Shown: positions 1-10,678, numbered from the stretch's first letter. The stretch is 64,000 nucleotides of DNA from Paraburkholderia sacchari (GCF_000785435.2 NZ_JTDB02000002.1:372001-436000), one strand, 5' to 3'. The notes: a model not told the origin generated them from the sequence alone. Program-made: numbers and translations.

Positions 1-585
1 ATCGCCGAACTGCGCGACGAACACCCCCGTCAACGCGAAATGCGACGCCGGGTTGAAAAACTTCTCGTAGGCCGCGCGCTGCGGCACGGGAAACTCCACG
101 GCGACGATCAGCTCGTCGGGTTCGAGCGCGGTTTCGTACATGCTGAGAAAGAAGTCGTCGGCCGCAATGCGCCGGCGGTCCGTTACCACTGTGGCGTTCA
201 GCCCGAGCACGGCGGCGGGGTAGTCGGCGGCGGGGTCGTCGTTGGCGAGCGAGCCGCCCAGCGTGCCGAGCGCGCGCACCTGCCGGTCGCCAATGCCCGC
301 GGCGAGTTGCGCGAGTGCAGGCAGTGTGGCCTGGATCTGCGCGTTCGCTGCGACATCGGCATGGCAGACGGCCGCGCCGACCGTCACCACCTTGCTGTCC
401 ACCTGCACGGCCTTGAGCGCCGGAATGCGCGTGACGTCCACGAGCGTCGAAGGCTGCGCGAGGCGCAGTTTCATTGCCGCGAGCAGGCTCTGGCCGCCCG
501 CGAGGAATTTGGCGTCGGGGTCGGCGTTGAGTGTCTTCACCGCGCCTTGCGCGTCGCTGGCGCGCTGGTAGTCGAATGCATACAT
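1..585 (-). CDS. FAD-binding subunit of a molybdenum hydroxylase (CoxM-like), partial
   Basis: This is the N-terminal 195 residues of a CoxM/CutM-type FAD subunit; the gene continues past the left edge. It begins MYAFDYQRASD at 585 and contains the FAD-binding AGGQSLLAAMKLR stretch and the later TLGGSLANDDPAAD loop typical of xanthine dehydrogenase/CO dehydrogenase medium subunits. It would pass electrons from the 2Fe-2S subunit to FAD and then to an acceptor. It lies 13 bp downstream of the Mo-subunit gene on the same strand, so it is the third gene of an S-L-M operon. Family assignment is firm; the substrate is not known. Confidence 0.9.
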   Translation of the reverse strand, partial: MYAFDYQRASDAQGAVKTLNADPDAKFLAGGQSLLAAMKLRLAQPSTLVDVTRIPALKAVQVDSKVVTVGAAVCHADVAANAQIQATLPALAQLAAGIGDRQVRALGTLGGSLANDDPAADYPAAVLGLNATVVTDRRRIAADDFFLSMYETALEPDELIVAVEFPVPQRAAYEKFFNPASHFALTGVFVAQFGD

Positions 586-598
586 GGTGCGCCTCCGC

Positions 599-2995
599 TC
601 AAGGTTGTTGTGAAGACTGCGCTGCCTGGATCGCTTCCCACACGCGATGCGGCGTGGCCGGCATCTGCAGGTCCTTCACGCCGAGCGGGCCAAGCGCATC
701 GAGGATCGCGTTGATGACGGCGGGCGGCGAGCCGATCGCGCCCGCCTCGCCGCAGCCCTTCACGCCGAGCGGATTGTGCGTGCACGGCGTGCCCTTGGCG
801 GTCTCCACGGTGAACGACGGCACGTCCGACGCGTGCGGCATCGCATAGTCCATGTACGAGCCCGAGAGCAGCTGGCCGCTCTCGTTGTCGTAGACGCAGC
901 GCTCGAGCATCGCCTGGCCGATGCCCTGGCCGAGGCCCCCATGCACCTGGCCTTCGACGATCATCGGATTGATGACGTTGCCGAAGTCGTCCACGGCGGT
1001 GAAGCGCTCGATGCGCGTCTCGCCCGTGTCGGGATCGACTTCCACTTCGCAGAGGTACGCGCCCGACGGATAGGTGAAGTTGGTGGGGTCGTAGAACGCG
1101 CTTTCGTCGAGGCCCGGCTCCAGCGTTTCGAGCGGATAGTTGTGCGGCACGTAAGCCGAGAGCGCGATTTCGGCGAAGGTCTTGGTGCGGTCGGTGCCTG
1201 CGACGCGGAACACGCCATCGGCGAACTCGATGTCCTCCACGCCCGCTTCGAGCATGTGCGCGGCAATCTTCTTCGCCTTCGCTTCGATCTTGTCGAGCGC
1301 TTTCATGATGGCCGAGCCGCCCACCGCGATCGAGCGCGAGCCATAGGTGCCCATGCCGAACGGAATGCGCGCAGTGTCGCCATGCACGATGTCGATCTGC
1401 TCGATGGGCACGCCCAGACGCTCGGACACCACCTGTGCGAAGGTCGTCTCGTGGCCCTGGCCGTGGCTATGCGAGCCCGTGAAGACGGTGACCGAGCCGG
1501 TGGGATTCACGCGGATCTCGCCCGCTTCGAAAAGGCCCGCGCGCGCGCCCAGCGCCCCGGCGATATTCGACGGCGCGAGGCCGCACGCCTCGATGTAGCA
1601 CGAGTGGCCGAGGCCGCGCAGCTTGCCGTTCGCCTTCGAGGCATCGCGCCGCGCCGGGAAACCCTTCACGTCGGCGAGTTCGAGCGCTCGCGAGAGGCAG
1701 GCCTCGTAATCGCCGATGTCATAAGTGAGGCCAACGGGCGTCGCGTACGGGAAGCTCGTGATGAAGTTGCGGCGGCGGATCTCGGCCGGATCGATGTTCA
1801 TCTCGCGCGCGGCCGTTTCCACCAGGCGCTCGACCACGTAGGTGGCCTCGGGGCGGCCCGCGCCGCGATACGCATCCACGGGCACCGTATTCGTGAACAC
1901 GGCCTTTACCTCGGCGTAGATCGCGGGCGTGGTGTACTGGCCCGCAAGCAGCGTCGCGTAGAGGATCGTCGGCACGCTGGAGGCGAAGGTCGAGAGGTAC
2001 GCGCCCATGTTCGCCGTGGTGTGCACGCGCATGGCGAGGAACTTGCCGTCCTGGTCGAGCGCGAGCTCGGCCTTCGTCACGTGGTCGCGGCCGTGGGCGT
2101 CGGAGATGAACGACTCGCTGCGCTCGGCGGTCCACTTGATCGGGCGGCCGATCTTCTTCGCGGCCCACGTGAGCGCCACGTCCTCGGCGTACAGAAAGAT
2201 CTTCGAGCCGAAGCCGCCGCCCACGTCGGGCGCGACGATGCGCAGCCTGGTCTCGGGCAGCCCGAGCACGAACGCGGCCATCAGGAGGCGCTCGACGTGC
2301 GGGTTCTGGTTCGCCACGTAGACGGTGTAGCTGTCGTCGTGCTTGCTGTAGCTCGCGTTCACGGCGCGTGGCTCGATCGCGTTCGGGATCAGCCGGTTGT
2401 TCACGATATTGAGCGTCGTGACGTGCGCGGCCTGAGCGAAGGCGGCGTCGGTGGCGGCCTTGTCGCCGTGGCCCCATGTGTAGCAGGTATTGTCCGGCAC
2501 GTTGTCGTGCACGAGCGGTTGGCCCGCGTCGGCGGCATGCGCGGTGTCGACGGTGGCGGGCAGCTCCTCGTAGTCGATATCGACGAGTTCGGCGGCATCT
2601 TTCGCGGCCTTCATCGATTCGGCGATCACGAGCGCGACCTGGTCGCCCACGTGGCGCGCCTTCTCGTGCGCGATCACGGGATGTGGCGGCTCGTGCATGG
2701 GCGTGCCGTCGATGCTGTGGATCAGCCAGCCGCACGGCAGGCCGCCCACGTTCTCGGCGGCGAGGTCCGCGCCGGTGAACACGGCCACCACGCCGGGCGC
2801 GGCCTTGGCCGCGTTGGTATCGATGCTCTTGATGCGCGCGTGCGCATGCGGCGAGCGCACGAACACGGCGTAAGTCTGGGCGGGCAGGACGACGTCGTCG
2901 GTGTACTGGCCCGCGCCGGTGAGGAAGCGATAGTCTTCCTTGCGCTTGACCGAGGCGCCGATCATGCGCGGCGTTTGGGAGTCGGGTGCGTTCAT
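599..2995 (-). CDS. molybdopterin-binding large subunit, form II CoxL-like
   Basis: A 798-residue Mo-cofactor subunit of the xanthine dehydrogenase/aldehyde oxidase family. An open frame extends about 130 codons further upstream, but the real start is the ATG at 2995 ([20 protein letters not shown]), because the extension overlaps the 2Fe-2S gene. The active-site loop reads [10 protein letters not shown], the motif of so-called form II CoxL, not the AYXCSFR loop with the Cu-binding Cys of true CO dehydrogenase. The C-terminal [12 protein letters not shown] carries the conserved catalytic Glu. The likely reaction is hydroxylation of an aldehyde, heterocycle or other organic substrate, not CO oxidation. 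It is flanked by the 2Fe-2S gene upstream and the FAD gene downstream. Confidence 0.93.
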   Translation of the reverse strand: MNAPDSQTPRMIGASVKRKEDYRFLTGAGQYTDDVVLPAQTYAVFVRSPHAHARIKSIDTNAAKAAPGVVAVFTGADLAAENVGGLPCGWLIHSIDGTPMHEPPHPVIAHEKARHVGDQVALVIAESMKAAKDAAELVDIDYEELPATVDTAHAADAGQPLVHDNVPDNTCYTWGHGDKAATDAAFAQAAHVTTLNIVNNRLIPNAIEPRAVNASYSKHDDSYTVYVANQNPHVERLLMAAFVLGLPETRLRIVAPDVGGGFGSKIFLYAEDVALTWAAKKIGRPIKWTAERSESFISDAHGRDHVTKAELALDQDGKFLAMRVHTTANMGAYLSTFASSVPTILYATLLAGQYTTPAIYAEVKAVFTNTVPVDAYRGAGRPEATYVVERLVETAAREMNIDPAEIRRRNFITSFPYATPVGLTYDIGDYEACLSRALELADVKGFPARRDASKANGKLRGLGHSCYIEACGLAPSNIAGALGARAGLFEAGEIRVNPTGSVTVFTGSHSHGQGHETTFAQVVSERLGVPIEQIDIVHGDTARIPFGMGTYGSRSIAVGGSAIMKALDKIEAKAKKIAAHMLEAGVEDIEFADGVFRVAGTDRTKTFAEIALSAYVPHNYPLETLEPGLDESAFYDPTNFTYPSGAYLCEVEVDPDTGETRIERFTAVDDFGNVINPMIVEGQVHGGLGQGIGQAMLERCVYDNESGQLLSGSYMDYAMPHASDVPSFTVETAKGTPCTHNPLGVKGCGEAGAIGSPPAVINAILDALGPLGVKDLQMPATPHRVWEAIQAAQSSQQP

Positions 2996-3009
2996 GGCGG
3001 TTCTCCCCC

Positions 3010-3528
3010 TTACGCTGCCGTCGAGGTGGCGGCAGCGCCGGTGCGCATGCCTTCGGCGCCCTCGAGCACGGCCTTCACGATGTTGTGATAGCCCGTGCAG
3101 CGGCACAGATTGCCGTCGAGACCCACGCGCACGTCCGCTTCGGTGAGATCCGGTTTTTCGGCGGCGAGGGCGGCGGCGCTCATCACCATGCCCGGCGTGC
3201 AGAAGCCGCACTGCAGGCCATGGCATTCGCGGAACGCCGCCTGCATCGGATGGAGCGTGCCGTTGCCGTCGGTTCCACCCGCGGCGGCGGCCAGCCCTTC
3301 GATCGTGGTCACGGCCATGCCCTCGCACTGCACGGCAAGCTGGTTGCAGGACTTGATCGCGCGTCCGTTGAGGTGGACGGTGCAGGCGCCGCATTGTGCG
3401 GTGTCGCAGCCGACATGCGTGCCGGTGAGGCGTAGCTGCTCGCGCAGGAACTGGACTAACAGCGTGTGGGGTTCGACTTCGGCGGTCACGGGCTTGCCGT
3501 TGACCGTCAGGCTGAGACTGATCGCCAT
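3010..3528 (-). CDS. 2Fe-2S subunit of a molybdenum hydroxylase (CoxS-like)
   Basis: A 172-residue small subunit of the same enzyme. It shows the two expected [2Fe-2S] sites: plant-ferredoxin-type Cys41, Cys46, Cys49 and Cys61, and the four-helix-bundle site Cys107, Cys110, Cys142 and Cys144 (CGFCTPG and [10 protein letters not shown]). It is the first gene of the operon, 14 bp before the large-subunit gene. An AAGGAGA ribosome site precedes the ATG, and a 30-nt hairpin sits about 18 nt upstream of the start. The tail after residue 160 is Ala/Thr-rich and probably disordered. Confidence 0.95.
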   Translation of the reverse strand: MAISLSLTVNGKPVTAEVEPHTLLVQFLREQLRLTGTHVGCDTAQCGACTVHLNGRAIKSCNQLAVQCEGMAVTTIEGLAAAAGGTDGNGTLHPMQAAFRECHGLQCGFCTPGMVMSAAALAAEKPDLTEADVRVGLDGNLCRCTGYHNIVKAVLEGAEGMRTGAAATSTAA

Positions 3529-3546
3529 TGACTGTCTCCTTGTCGG

Positions 3547-3576
3547 CCGGAGTTAGCGCTTTAGCGCTTACTCCGG
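3547..3576. repeat. 30-nt perfect-arm hairpin in the leader of the Mo-hydroxylase operon
   Basis: Outer arms CCGGAGT/ACTCCGG (7 bp), one T-T mismatch, inner arms AGCGC/GCGCT (5 bp) and a TTTA loop. It lies directly upstream of the ribosome site of the 2Fe-2S gene. The form suggests a dispersed palindromic (REP-like) element or a leader hairpin. No second copy was noticed in this window. Confidence 0.7.
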
Positions 3577-3902
3577 TCCCATACAGAGTAGGGATAGGGA
3601 CCGGCCTGGGCCCGCATTCACCAATTGCCCCGTTCTTGCCGCCTGCTGTCTTTCGCCCGGGTTGCGCCGCGCGTCGGGCGCGAGGCGTCTGCCGCGCGCG
3701 ATGGCGGGCAGGCTGGGCGGAAGCGGGGTGTTGAGGGTCCGGCTGGTGCTTTGCTGTTCAGTGATGCCTGGGTGATGCCAGAGTATTGCCTGGATGGTGC
3801 GTGAAGCGTGGTGCGTCGAAAGCGATGCCTGGACAGTAAAGCATACTTTCCCATTTCGCGCAGCGCGGGCTTTTACCCGCGCTTTTGCCCGCGCCCCACC
3901 AT
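3577..3902. other. intergenic, no gene seen
   Basis: Between the Mo-hydroxylase operon leader and the permease terminator. The short open frames here are inconsistent between strands and have no ribosome sites. The promoter of the Mo-hydroxylase operon should lie in the right-hand neighbourhood of the hairpin, but I could not assign -35/-10 boxes. Confidence 0.5.
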
Positions 3903-3904
3903 GC

Positions 3905-3940
3905 AAAACGGCCCGCGCCGGAAGCCGGGCGGGCCGTTGC
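3905..3940 (-). terminator. Rho-independent terminator of the amino-acid permease
   Basis: A 9-bp stem AACGGCCCG/CGGGCCGTT is followed on the minus strand by TTTTGC. It lies about 50 nt beyond the stop of the permease gene. Confidence 0.75.
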
Positions 3941-3987
3941 AATGTGGCTAAACCAACGGTAAAGCGCGTCTCTAAAGCGAGCGGTTT

Positions 3988-5394
<1,407 letters not shown>

Positions 5395-5710
5395 TGGGCG
5401 GGGAACTCCAGGTAAAACGCCGGTAAAACGCACTGGCGAGGAAACATTGAATTTTAGTGGATCGGGACATGGCGGCCGATCAAACCGCGCAGATAAGGAG
5501 TGGATTCGGTGCGGGAGATGAGGCCGATTCCACCGCAAAGCGGCACAGGCGCATGCATTCTTTGCGCGAAGCTCGCCGAAATGGCGCAGTTCGTTTCCGG
5601 ATCAGCGACTTATGGCGGGAGCGCGTTTTAGTCACGCATTCTTTGCGTCATGCATGGGAGGCGTCCGATCGTGAAGCCGTCGTGAAGCGCCGCGCAGGCG
5701 GTGCGCTGGC
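5395..5710. other. intergenic; direct repeat, no gene
   Basis: Upstream of the permease and downstream of the response regulator. It holds two copies of the 12-mer GCATTCTTTGCG (5555-5566 and 5636-5647), each near a GCATGC/ATGCAT element. This may be a regulator-binding pair for the permease promoter. No ORF with coding character. Confidence 0.45.
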
Positions 5711-6367
5711 TCAAAGCCCCGGCGCCGGCGCGATATCGACCAGCCGGTTGCTCATCACGTAGAAGGTGAGCTCGGCGTTATTGGTGAGCTTCATCTTTTC
5801 GAGCAGCCGCGTGCGGTAGACGCTCACGGTCTTCACCGAGAGCGAGAGCGTGCGCGCGATGTCGGTGAGGCGCTTGCCCGAGGCGAGCATGCACAGCGTC
5901 TGGTATTCGCGGTCGGAAAGCTTTTCGTGCGGCAGTTGCTCGCCGTCGACGAGCACATACTCGGCGAGCGCTTCGGCCATCGCCGGGCTCACGTACTTGC
6001 GGCCGCTCGCGACGTGCTGGATCGCGGCGATCATCTGCGCGGCGTCCACCGTCTTCGAGAGATAGCCCGACGCGCCCGCCTTGAGCGCGCGCACGGCGTA
6101 CTGGTCTTCGCGATACATCGAGAACATCAGCACTGGCACGCGCGGCGCCTTTTTCTTCGCGCGCTTGAGCACCTCGATGCCGTTCATGTCGGGCAGCGAG
6201 ATGTCGAGCAGCACCACATCGCAAGCGTGCTTCGCGACGGTGGCGAGCGCCTGCGCGCCGCTTGGCGCCTCGATCACTTCGCTCGCGACGCGGCGGTCGA
6301 GCAGCAGCTGACGCACACCCTGGCGCACCACGGCGTGATCGTCGACGAGCAGGATGCGCAGGCTCAT
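5711..6367 (-). CDS. NarL/FixJ-family response regulator
   Basis: A 218-residue DNA-binding response regulator. The receiver domain (about 1-120) has the acidic pocket DD at 9-10, the phosphoacceptor Asp55 (VVLLDISLPD) and the conserved Lys105 (YLSK). A LuxR-type HTH (about 150-210) includes LSDREYQTLCMLASGKRLTDIA. The start at 6367 (MSLRILLVDDHAVVRQG) overlaps the stop of the upstream kinase gene by 4 bp, so the two are co-translated partners. Targets are unknown; members often control respiration, motility or stress genes. Confidence 0.95.
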   Translation of the reverse strand: MSLRILLVDDHAVVRQGVRQLLLDRRVASEVIEAPSGAQALATVAKHACDVVLLDISLPDMNGIEVLKRAKKKAPRVPVLMFSMYREDQYAVRALKAGASGYLSKTVDAAQMIAAIQHVASGRKYVSPAMAEALAEYVLVDGEQLPHEKLSDREYQTLCMLASGKRLTDIARTLSLSVKTVSVYRTRLLEKMKLTNNAELTFYVMSNRLVDIAPAPGL

Positions 6368-7380
6368 GAGCGGCCGCCCTCGAGATGGTCTGCCGCAGGT
6401 TCGGCGCGCGGGCGCGTGAGCAGCGTCTCCCAAAGGAAGCGCGCTTCGACGGTCGTGCCTGGCCGGGCCGGATCGGCGGCGAGGCGGCAGGCGGCGGCGC
6501 GGCGAGACGGGGTGGTGCGCAGCGTGCCGCCGAAGGCGGCGCAGCGCTCGCGCATGCCGGCGATGCCGTAGGCGTTGCGGCTGGTCGGCGCGGCTTGTTC
6601 GGCTTGTGCGGACTGCCGGCATTGCCGCCCGGCGCGCCGCGCGGCTTTGCGCGAAAGGCCGACGCCGTCGTCGATCACGCTCACGATCAGCTCGCTGGGC
6701 GTGCTGGTCAGACGCACTTCGACCTGCGTGGCTTGGGCGTGGCGAGCGACGTTAGTGAGTGCTTCCTGCGCGACACGGAACACTGCGAGCGCCGCCTCGG
6801 CGGGCAGGCGCGCGAGGCGCGCTTCGTCGTCGCGGGTGAAACCGGTGGAGTGGAGCGCGGCGGTTGAGTTTGCAGATGCATTGGCCGACGAGTTGGTCAG
6901 GAAGCGCGCAGCAAGCCCGGTGCGCGAGGCGAAGTCGCGAGTCCAGTTCGCGAGCGCGTCGGCAAGGCCCGCGTGCAGTTCGGGCGCGTGCAGCCCGTCG
7001 AGCACGTGGCGCATGGCGTCGGTGGCGGAATTCAGCGAGCGCATGACGAGCGCGAGCGCCTCGGTGCATTGAGGCGGTGTGTTGGCGGGCAGCCAGGTAT
7101 GGACGTTCGCAAGGGCGAAACGCGTGGCCGTCAGTTCGGCGCCGACGCTGTCGTGCAGTTCCCGCGCGAGCCGGTGGCGCGCGGCTTCGTCGGCGTCGAC
7201 GCGGGCCGCGCTGGCTGCGGCGATCCGCTCCTGCACGCGCGCGATGGCATCGAGCGTCACGCGCGTGCCTTCGGCGCTGGCGAGGAGAGGGAAGCCGCCT
7301 GCCGCGCGGAGGGCACGCGCGCCCGGCGCATCCGCGCGAGGCCCGCCGGCATCAAGCGCCGCGCGATTCGACGTATCCAT
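6364..7380 (-). CDS. soluble HisKA_3 sensor histidine kinase (NarX/DegS type)
   Basis: A 338-residue kinase pairing with the downstream response regulator. The dimerisation motif RLARELHDSVGAELTA places the phosphoacceptor at His76, followed by a C-terminal HATPase_c domain (NVARHAQAT N-box near 225-235, VIDDGVGL G1 box). There is no signal peptide, no membrane segment and no recognisable PAS or GAF domain in the first 60 residues, so sensing must be cytoplasmic or indirect. A Gln/Ala-rich insert interrupts the ATP-lid region (RQCRQSAQAEQAAP). Confidence 0.92.
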   Translation of the reverse strand: MDTSNRAALDAGGPRADAPGARALRAAGGFPLLASAEGTRVTLDAIARVQERIAAASAARVDADEAARHRLARELHDSVGAELTATRFALANVHTWLPANTPPQCTEALALVMRSLNSATDAMRHVLDGLHAPELHAGLADALANWTRDFASRTGLAARFLTNSSANASANSTAALHSTGFTRDDEARLARLPAEAALAVFRVAQEALTNVARHAQATQVEVRLTSTPSELIVSVIDDGVGLSRKAARRAGRQCRQSAQAEQAAPTSRNAYGIAGMRERCAAFGGTLRTTPSRRAAACRLAADPARPGTTVEARFLWETLLTRPRAEPAADHLEGGRS

Positions 7381-7713
7381 CCATCCCCCGTGATTTCCCG
7401 TTCAGGAATCGGTCTTTTTCTGTTCTGGCATGCGCGGCGGAGCGTAACGAAATTTACATCCAGTAACAACATGGATTTGCCCGTGCCAAGCCTTCCGACA
7501 TGACCGATGGTGCGCCGCGATGATAACTGAAAACCCGGGAAACTTCAGTCAGGACAATACTTAGCGGCGAAAGCTGAGAAACCGGGCGAAGTTGGCCGGG
7601 GGCTCGCGGTGTAGGAAAAAGGCTGACACAGCGACGGCGCGAAGTCTGCCCAAAATGTAACGGGCTGGCGTCGTGCGGCGAGCAGTGCCGCGATCTGCGA
7701 GGGCAAAAGCCAG
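7381..7713. other. intergenic, no gene seen
   Basis: Upstream of the histidine kinase and downstream of fpr. Minus-strand open frames of up to 118 codons overlap the fpr terminator and lack coding character. The kinase promoter must lie here but no clear hexamers were recognised. Confidence 0.45.
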
Positions 7714-7746
7714 GCGAAAAAAAACCGGAGCGCGAGGCTCCGGTTC
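7714..7746 (-). terminator. Rho-independent terminator of fpr
   Basis: Stem AACCGGAG/CTCCGGTT with a short GC loop. On the minus strand it is followed by an uninterrupted run of eight T. Located about 35 nt after the fpr stop. Confidence 0.9.
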
Positions 7747-7781
7747 CTGTATCTGAGGCAAGGCTGGTTTTAGCCCGCGAC

Positions 7782-8552
7782 TTATCCCACAAACGCTTTT
7801 TCCACGACAAAGTGGCCCGGCTCGTTATTGCTGCCTTCCTTGAGGCCGGCCTTTTCGAGCAGTGCGACGGTGTCGCGCAGCATGTGCGTGCTGCCGCACA
7901 GCATGACCCGGTCGCGCTCGGGCGTGAACCCGGGCAGGTCGAGGTCGGTGAACAGCTTGCCGGTGTCGATCAGTTCGGTGATGCGGCCGCGGTTGTCGAA
8001 CACTTCGCGCGTCACGGTCGGGTAGTAGACGAGCTTCTCGCGAACGATCTCGCCGAGGTATTCGTGCTCGCGCAGTTCTTCGGTGATGAATTCCTTGTAC
8101 GCGAGTTCGTCGACGAAACGGCAGGTGTGCGTGAGCACGATCTTTTCATAACGGTCGTAGATGTCGGGGTCCTTGATGATCGACATGAAGGGCGCGAGGC
8201 CCGTGCCGGTCGAGAGCAGCCACAGGACCTTGCCGGGCAGCAGGTTGTCGGCCACCAGCGTGCCGACGGGCTTCTTGCCGATCAGAACCTTGTCGCCCAC
8301 CTTCAGGTGCTGCAGGCGCGACGTGAGCGGGCCGTCCGGCACCTTGATGCTCAGAAACTCGAGATGCTCTTCATAGTTCGCGCTCGCGAGCGAGTATGCG
8401 CGCATCAGTGGCTTGCCTTCGACCTCGAGGCCGACCATGGTGAACTGGCCGTTGTCGAAACGCAGGGCCTGGTCGCGCGTGCAGGTGAAGCTGAAAAGCG
8501 TGTCGGTCCAGTGATGCACGCTCAGAACGGTTTCTTCGGTGTGTTTGCTCAT
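7782..8552 (-). CDS. fpr: ferredoxin--NADP(+) reductase
   Basis: A 256-residue FAD-dependent reductase exchanging electrons between NADP(H) and ferredoxin or flavodoxin. The FAD-binding RAYSLASANYEE motif (R-x-Y-S) lies near residues 51-62, the NADP-binding LLSTGTGLAPFMS near 112-124, the CGSTHML pyridine-nucleotide motif near 222, and the C-terminus FVVEKAFVG is characteristic of bacterial Fpr. The ATG at 8552 (MSKHTEETVLSVHHW) is chosen; the longer frame upstream translates a tandem repeat and is not conserved in type. It has its own terminator. Likely role: oxidative-stress response and Fe-S cluster or flavodoxin reduction. Confidence 0.95.
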   Translation of the reverse strand: MSKHTEETVLSVHHWTDTLFSFTCTRDQALRFDNGQFTMVGLEVEGKPLMRAYSLASANYEEHLEFLSIKVPDGPLTSRLQHLKVGDKVLIGKKPVGTLVADNLLPGKVLWLLSTGTGLAPFMSIIKDPDIYDRYEKIVLTHTCRFVDELAYKEFITEELREHEYLGEIVREKLVYYPTVTREVFDNRGRITELIDTGKLFTDLDLPGFTPERDRVMLCGSTHMLRDTVALLEKAGLKEGSNNEPGHFVVEKAFVG

Positions 8553-8675
8553 GGTTCCTGATGATGCGAAACAAGGTCCGCCGGACGGGGGCGTTCCTTC
8601 CGGCCGCGCATGACAAGGCATGTAGGGCTCGGTTTGACGATGCGCGGCGTGCACGTTGCTCTGCGCTCCGCTTGA

Positions 8676-8716
8676 ATTCACGCTTTGATTCGCGCTTTGA
8701 TTCGCGCTTTGATTCG
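8676..8716. repeat. 12-bp tandem repeat upstream of fpr
   Basis: About 3.4 units of ATTC(G/A)CGCTTTG in a row, starting about 125 bp upstream of the fpr ATG. Each unit is 12 bp, so the array keeps any reading frame. It sits in the fpr promoter region. Confidence 0.85.
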
Positions 8717-9062
8717 AATTCGTGCCCCGTTTTTGCCAGCTTGTTGGCCGTCCCATTGCGAACGAGGCGCAATCTGGCATTTTAACGCGAGCGGGCCTTA
8801 TGGGCTGCGCCGCGTCTAACGAGAGGGGTGACCTGCGTTAGGCAAGTTGTCGCGAGGCGACAAACGGCTGCGGCGGGATGCGGCGCATGGGCACGAAAAC
8901 CGGGAGCCCAGCCTGGGAGTCCAGCAGCCCTTCGGACGAGCGGGTTCGCCCGTTGGGGCAGGCTCGAATGTTGATCGGAATGATACCGGAAGGTTCGACG
9001 CGCCGCAGCAGAGACCCTGCTGGCGGGGCAGATTCGGCGCGCGCGAGGGCGTCAGCAGGGTC
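8717..9062. other. intergenic, no gene seen
   Basis: Between the fpr upstream repeat and the stop of the LysE-family gene. Plus-strand open frames here run antisense through the neighbouring genes and look like GC-driven shadows. Confidence 0.45.
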
Positions 9063-9737
9063 TCAGCGCTCGGCGGCGAGCTTCGCGGCCAGACCGATCA
9101 GCGCCGCGCCGCAGAACGCGTCGATGGGGCGGCGCAGCCGCTTGTAGCCGCGTTGCGTGCGATGGTCGGCGAACAGCAGCGCGAGGCTCGAGTGGTAGCC
9201 GAACGACATTGCCGCGACGAGCGCGAGCGCCGCGCCATAGAACCACGCCGGCGGATGCGCGGGAAAGATCGCCGCGAACACGCTGGTCCAGAACACGCAG
9301 GACTTCGGGTTCGTGAGGCAGGTGAGAAAGCCCGCGCGCCACGTGCGCAGCCAGGCGCGCCGGTCGGGCGGCGGCAGCGGGGCCGCGGGCGCCGCATGGG
9401 CGGCTTTCGTGGCTACGTTTGCCGTGCTTGCCTCGTTCGTATCCCGGCGTGCGCCCGAGCGCAGCAGCTTGACGCCGAACCAGAGCAGATACAGCGCGCC
9501 GGCTACGCGCACGCCGTGATAGAGCCACTCGATATGCTGGAGCACCGCGGCGAAGCCCAGCATGGCGAGCGCGGCCCAGAGCGTGGAGCCCGTTCCCACG
9601 CCGAACGCCGAGGCAATGCCGAGACTGCGCCGCCCCGCGAGCGACAGCTGCGTCACCATGAAGAAGTTCGGTCCGGGGCTGACGAGCGCGAACAAATAGA
9701 CGATGGCGATCTGGAGCAGCGTGGCGAAGGGGTGCAT
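9063..9737 (-). CDS. LysE/RhtB-family amino-acid exporter
   Basis: A 224-residue inner-membrane efflux protein with about six hydrophobic segments. It begins MHPFATLLQIAIVYLFALVSPGPNFF and carries the family's PGPN motif in the first helix region. A Pro/Ala-rich cytoplasmic loop (about residues 105-125) separates the two halves, longer than usual for the family. Start at 9737; longer upstream frames are shadows. Exported substrate (a basic or neutral amino acid) cannot be deduced. Confidence 0.9.
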   Translation of the reverse strand: MHPFATLLQIAIVYLFALVSPGPNFFMVTQLSLAGRRSLGIASAFGVGTGSTLWAALAMLGFAAVLQHIEWLYHGVRVAGALYLLWFGVKLLRSGARRDTNEASTANVATKAAHAAPAAPLPPPDRRAWLRTWRAGFLTCLTNPKSCVFWTSVFAAIFPAHPPAWFYGAALALVAAMSFGYHSSLALLFADHRTQRGYKRLRRPIDAFCGAALIGLAAKLAAER

Positions 9738-9874
9738 GTGAGGCCGGATGAAGCCGAATGGGAGGAGGGCACCCGAGGGCGCGCGACGCGACATATTAGC
9801 GCGATTGCATGCGCAGCTCGTGGGGGCTTTGCTGGCGTTCGCGTCGCGGTGTGGCGTCCCCGGCAGGCGGGCCG

Positions 9875-10678
9875 TTATTCGAGCCGCAGCCGCGCCATGT
9901 ACGGCAGGTGGTCGGACAGCCAGGCCGTCTCCTGGGGGGGCTGGATCAGCTCGACCGGTTGCAGGCCACGCACGAACATCTTGTCGAGCGCGAGCGCGGG
10001 CGAGAACGCGGGAAACGTGCGCGCCGGCTCGCCGAGCAGCGTCGCGACTTCGTGCAGGCCGTGCTCCGCGAAGATCGGCACCGAGTCGTTGCGCCAGTCG
10101 TTGAAGTCGCCCGCGAGCACGAGCGGCCCTTGCGGCGCTTCCTTGGCGATCCAGTGGGCGATCCAGTTCATCTGCCGCAGCCGCGCGCTGCGCGTGAGCG
10201 CGAGGTGCGCGCACAGCAGCGTGACCGACTGGCCCGCGACGCTCGCGCGCGCGACGAGCAGGCCGCGCCGTTCGAAACGATGCGCCGAGATGTCCCAGCG
10301 GCCGCCCAGATCGAGCGGATGCGGCGAGAGAATCGCATTGCCGTGCCGCCACGAAGGCTTGAACACATTCGGCCCGAGCGCGATTTGCAACTCGAGCGCG
10401 TCGGCGATCTCGGTGGCCTGGCAGTGCCAGACGTCCGCCAGCGGGTCGCCGAGTTCCGCGCCGAAAGCCGTGGACAGCACCGGCTGCGGCAGACGCCGCG
10501 CCATCGCCTCCTGAAGGAACCAGGCATCGGCGTGGGTGGACTGCACCCAGCGCCGCATGGCCTGCCAGGCCTGAAAGCCAAGCGGTGAGCGGCCCTTGTG
10601 CAGATTCCAGCTCACCGCGACGAAGTCCCGGGTGTTGGCCGGGACCGCGTCGATGAGGGGTTGTTCGAGATTTCGCAT
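9875..10678 (-). CDS. endonuclease/exonuclease/phosphatase-family hydrolase
   Basis: A 267-residue EEP-fold phosphodiesterase. Visible motifs are SWNLHKG (metal/active site), FLQEA (the Glu ligand), LAGDFNDWRND (catalytic Asp/Asn) and SDHLPY (terminal Asp-His pair). The set is complete, so it should be active on DNA, RNA, phospholipid head groups or small phosphoesters; the family does not settle which. No signal peptide is seen. A pentanucleotide repeat lies about 70-110 bp upstream of its start. Confidence 0.9.
   Translation of the reverse strand: MRNLEQPLIDAVPANTRDFVAVSWNLHKGRSPLGFQAWQAMRRWVQSTHADAWFLQEAMARRLPQPVLSTAFGAELGDPLADVWHCQATEIADALELQIALGPNVFKPSWRHGNAILSPHPLDLGGRWDISAHRFERRGLLVARASVAGQSVTLLCAHLALTRSARLRQMNWIAHWIAKEAPQGPLVLAGDFNDWRNDSVPIFAEHGLHEVATLLGEPARTFPAFSPALALDKMFVRGLQPVELIQPPQETAWLSDHLPYMARLRLE

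Noticed and set aside
647..3088. 813-codon plus-strand open frame opposite the Mo-hydroxylase large subunit
   Set aside because: Antisense shadow of a high-GC gene; Arg/His/Ala-rich, no family features, and the minus-strand gene has clear motifs.
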